NCBI GenBank assembly: GCA_052144935.1
Contig: JBKQPR010000196.1
Coordinates: 1 to 62,154, forward strand
Origin: JOPF133 sp052144935
GTDB lineage: Bacteria > Acidobacteriota > Terriglobia > Bryobacterales > Bryobacteraceae
Length of the DNA: 62,154 bases
Direction: 5' to 3'
Positions 60,260-62,154 of the stretch are shown piece by piece. Every line of letters starts with the position of its first letter. Position 1 is the first letter of the stretch. Position numbers and translations under genes: made by a program. The notes under the pieces are model-generated. The model was given only the letters and a program-made list of their open reading frames with translations. It was not told where the DNA came from and did no database searches.

Positions 60260-60685
60260 ATGAACGCCTTTCCGGAGTTCGTCACATCGGAGCCACAGGA
60301 CCGGGTCGAATTGTCCAAGCAAGGTTACTTCACCATCCTGTTGGATGAGAATCTTCGCGGCCTGGAACCAGGGCTCGAGGATGACGGATTCAAGGTGATC
60401 GTGCCGTCGCAGGGACTGAAGGATGAAGCCTTGAAGCGGAAGGCGCGCGGATGGGCCATCCTTACCAGGAATTCGCGGGATTTCGTAGACGAGGCTGTGC
60501 GGTACGACTACGATGTGATCGGCATCGAAGATATCAAGTTTGTGGACGACAAGGCGGATCGGACCAATGATACCGTGCGGAAGATCTCCGGGGCGGTCCG
60601 CCGCAGCCAACTGGGAACTCGCAAGGGCAACTTCTGGTTGAAGATTCGAGACAACGGCTCGTTCCACCTGGAACAACTGGTATAA
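60260..60685 (+). CDS. PIN-like / DUF5615-type protein
   Basis: A 141-aa protein three bases after the permease stop. The segment YFTILLDENLRGLEPGLEDDGFKVIVPSQGLKDEALKRKARGWAILTRNSRDFVDEAVRYDYDVIGIEDIKF follows the PIN-like DUF5615/Mut7-C pattern: the LLDENL Asp/Glu near the start and the TRNSRDF Asp are the metal-binding acids. Family members are proposed toxin nucleases. No small antitoxin gene is seen nearby. Whether it belongs to the exporter operon is unclear. Confidence 0.7.
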   Translation: MNAFPEFVTSEPQDRVELSKQGYFTILLDENLRGLEPGLEDDGFKVIVPSQGLKDEALKRKARGWAILTRNSRDFVDEAVRYDYDVIGIEDIKFVDDKADRTNDTVRKISGAVRRSQLGTRKGNFWLKIRDNGSFHLEQLV

Positions 60686-60714
60686 GTGTGCGGGCGCGTT
60701 CGCGGCTCCGTTCC

Positions 60715-60739
60715 GAGCCGCGAACGTGAGAGAGCGGTT
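60715..60739 (+). repeat. Copy of the 25-nt dispersed repeat
   Basis: It starts GAGCCGCGAACG, matching the unit at 975-1110 with several changes. An inverted partial copy (CGTTCGCGGCTC) lies just before it at 60698-60709, so the pair can fold. Confidence 0.6.
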
Positions 60740-60757
60740 CGCAACCGGTCTCGGCTT

Positions 60758-61867
60758 CTACAGCGCGGCGATGAAGTCGATGTTCTCAACTGCCAGGATC
60801 TTCGCAGCAGGTCCGCCGTTCGAGGGCATCCGGTATACGTCGAAGCCGTCGGAGTAGATCACCGAGCCGTCGCTGGCAAGATCGAACGACCGGGCGCTCT
60901 CAGCGATCGTCTCCGCCTTCTCCGGGCCTGCCGTCGTTTGGCGCATCAGGACCCAGGAAGGCGGAGTTCTAAAAACCTGTTCGCCGGCTTCCTTCGCGGC
61001 GAAGAGCGGGCTTCCCGTGCGCCGCTCCACGGACAGATCGATCAGCTTCCCGATCACCCACAGGATTCGGAATGGCAGCAGGACGGTTCGCTGCAGCGCG
61101 GACCAGGGGCTAACCGGTGGCGGCGCGTGGCGGTTAGGCCGGCGGATGTAGTAGAGGGTTCCATCGGCTGCAATCCGCGGCCACAGAAAGTCGAAATCGA
61201 CGGCCTGAGTGAGGCACGAGATCTCGCCTGTGTCCAGGTCGAGCTGTTGTATGGCGAACGGGCCAGGCCGCGCCAAACGCCCTTGAAGGTCCCGCGCCAT
61301 GCCGGAACTCTGAAACACCAGGCGGCGCCCCGGCCCCGGAGCCCAACGTGGCGCCTGATCTACCGATTCGCCATCCGTAACCTCAGTCAGGTCCGATCCG
61401 TCCGCTTTCAGCACCGCCAGATTCTCCATCCCATTGCGATGGGAGACGGATAACGCGATCTCGGCGCCGTCCGGATGCGCGTCCGGATGGCGGGCGCGGA
61501 AATCGGCGGTGTGAAACAGCCGCGTTTCGACGCCCTCGGCGTCCCTGGCGAACACCCCACTGATCTCGTCGGTTTCGAGCGTGTACAACAACTCGCCGGG
61601 ATGGCTCCCCCGCGTGACGCTGGTGATGGCGATCCGGAACTCGCTCGGGTCGCGTTCCTCGGGCGCCCGTAAGGCGCGGCTCAAGCTCTGGCCTCCACGG
61701 CCCTGTGTCTTCCAGGCATTGCGGTTATAGATCTGGACCGCGCGGTCTCTCAGAGAATGCCCGAACGGGCTTTCCAGAGTCTGGCCGCCGCCATCGCCCT
61801 GCAGGGACAGTTGCCCTTGCGAAATGCAAGCCAACAAAGGGTAGGTCACAGAAGTTCCAGCTTCCAT
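60758..61867 (-). CDS. TolB/WD40-like beta-propeller protein
   Basis: A 369-aa soluble protein with PD40-like blade motifs: HPDAHPDGAEIALSVSH, APRWAPGPGRRLVFQSS, LWPRIAADGTLYYIRR and FDLASDGSVIYSDGFDVYRMP. It resembles the sensor half of the kinase at 25577, but has no kinase or membrane helix except a weak hydrophobic patch (TVLLPFRILWVIGKLIDL). The start is uncertain: ATG at 61867 or GTG at 61850. No clear export signal. The function is unknown; possibly a binding protein. Confidence 0.7.
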   Translation of the reverse strand: MEAGTSVTYPLLACISQGQLSLQGDGGGQTLESPFGHSLRDRAVQIYNRNAWKTQGRGGQSLSRALRAPEERDPSEFRIAITSVTRGSHPGELLYTLETDEISGVFARDAEGVETRLFHTADFRARHPDAHPDGAEIALSVSHRNGMENLAVLKADGSDLTEVTDGESVDQAPRWAPGPGRRLVFQSSGMARDLQGRLARPGPFAIQQLDLDTGEISCLTQAVDFDFLWPRIAADGTLYYIRRPNRHAPPPVSPWSALQRTVLLPFRILWVIGKLIDLSVERRTGSPLFAAKEAGEQVFRTPPSWVLMRQTTAGPEKAETIAESARSFDLASDGSVIYSDGFDVYRMPSNGGPAAKILAVENIDFIAAL

Positions 61868-62154
61868 TCTCGAAGCAGGGGACCCTGCGAGCAAGTTATC
61901 GAAGGTTTACACGGTTTGGGTACTCTTCCAAGATATTGGGGCCCGAAACACCAGCCACCTCTCATTACCAGCATTCAGGTCACGCCCGACGGGAAGCACC
62001 CGACCACGTCCGGTGGCACCGACACTAAGCGGCCGCCCAACAATAAAACAACATTCGACAAGCAGATTGGAATCATAATAAGTTCCTGTCCGACCATATG
62101 CTGGAATCCTGAAAGAGACCAGAATGCATTGGTAAACAGGTAGCAGGAGCCACT
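61868..62154. other. Right edge, no supported gene
   Basis: About 290 bases upstream of the propeller gene. Small open frames exist on the plus strand (with PLITSIQVTPDGKHP), but no family is recognisable and the window ends. Confidence 0.4.

Overview
The window is a GC-rich stretch of bacterial chromosome. Several traits point to Acidobacteriota, probably a Solibacter/Bryobacter-type lineage: a Ser/Thr kinase fused to a TolB-like propeller, an orphan ADOP-type permease with its PadR gene, tandem secreted S10 peptidases, a TPR/ASPIC-UnbV protein, many Tat-secreted enzymes and several families of dispersed palindromic repeats. The assignment rests on family content, not on a marker gene. No rRNA, tRNA or CRISPR array was found.

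Layout. 0-5.5 kb: a frameshifted short gene, a 25-nt tandem repeat, then acyl-CoA carboxylase beta subunit, an M20 peptidase, a small lipoprotein-like ORF, a UBP zinc-finger protein and a DUF5996 protein. 5.5-7.3 kb: an IS4-type insertion element with a KTSC passenger gene. 7.4-13.6 kb: a broken PD-(D/E)XK gene, two tandem S10 peptidases (the first apparently catalytically dead), a zincin-like protein and an ISAzo13 remnant. 13.7-22.4 kb: a VIT1/CCC1 transporter, a PLP decarboxylase plus ATP-grasp operon, and the late flagellar cluster fliW-csrA-fliC-fliD plus a small ORF. 22.5-25.2 kb: a membrane protein and a small microcompartment locus (three vertex proteins, one hexamer protein, a class II aldolase). 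25.5-32.2 kb: the kinase, an IS fragment, and a GH28 plus class A beta-lactamase-like pair. 32.4-40.7 kb: serine hydrolase, sterol-desaturase-like protein, GGDEF and EAL/HDOD proteins, phosphoglycerate kinase, and a DUF2442/DUF4160 pair. 40.9-50.7 kb: HtrA/Deg protease, gene fragments, the TPR/ASPIC protein, an amidase, a Tat protein and a patatin. 51.3-55.0 kb: DUF1385, prfA, prmC and a TlpA-like thioredoxin. 55-62 kb: decayed genes including an ADOP permease, two PadR genes, an ABC exporter, a PIN-like protein and a propeller protein.

How parts may work together. The flagellar cluster is a complete late-gene control unit: FliW and CsrA set flagellin translation, and FliD caps the filament. 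A close match to a sigma-28 (FliA) promoter lies just upstream of fliW. A second close match lies upstream of the neighbouring PLP-decarboxylase/ATP-grasp operon, and a weaker third upstream of the EAL/HDOD gene. This suggests, without proving it, that an uncharacterised amine/ligase pathway and a c-di-GMP-type protein belong to the flagellar regulon. Other points for follow-up are the pseudo-peptidase pair, the IS passenger gene, and the microcompartment locus that carries an aldolase with a cargo-tag-like tail but no aldehyde dehydrogenase in the window. Several genes carry clustered frameshifts next to kilobase-long intact genes, which looks more like real decay than general sequencing error.
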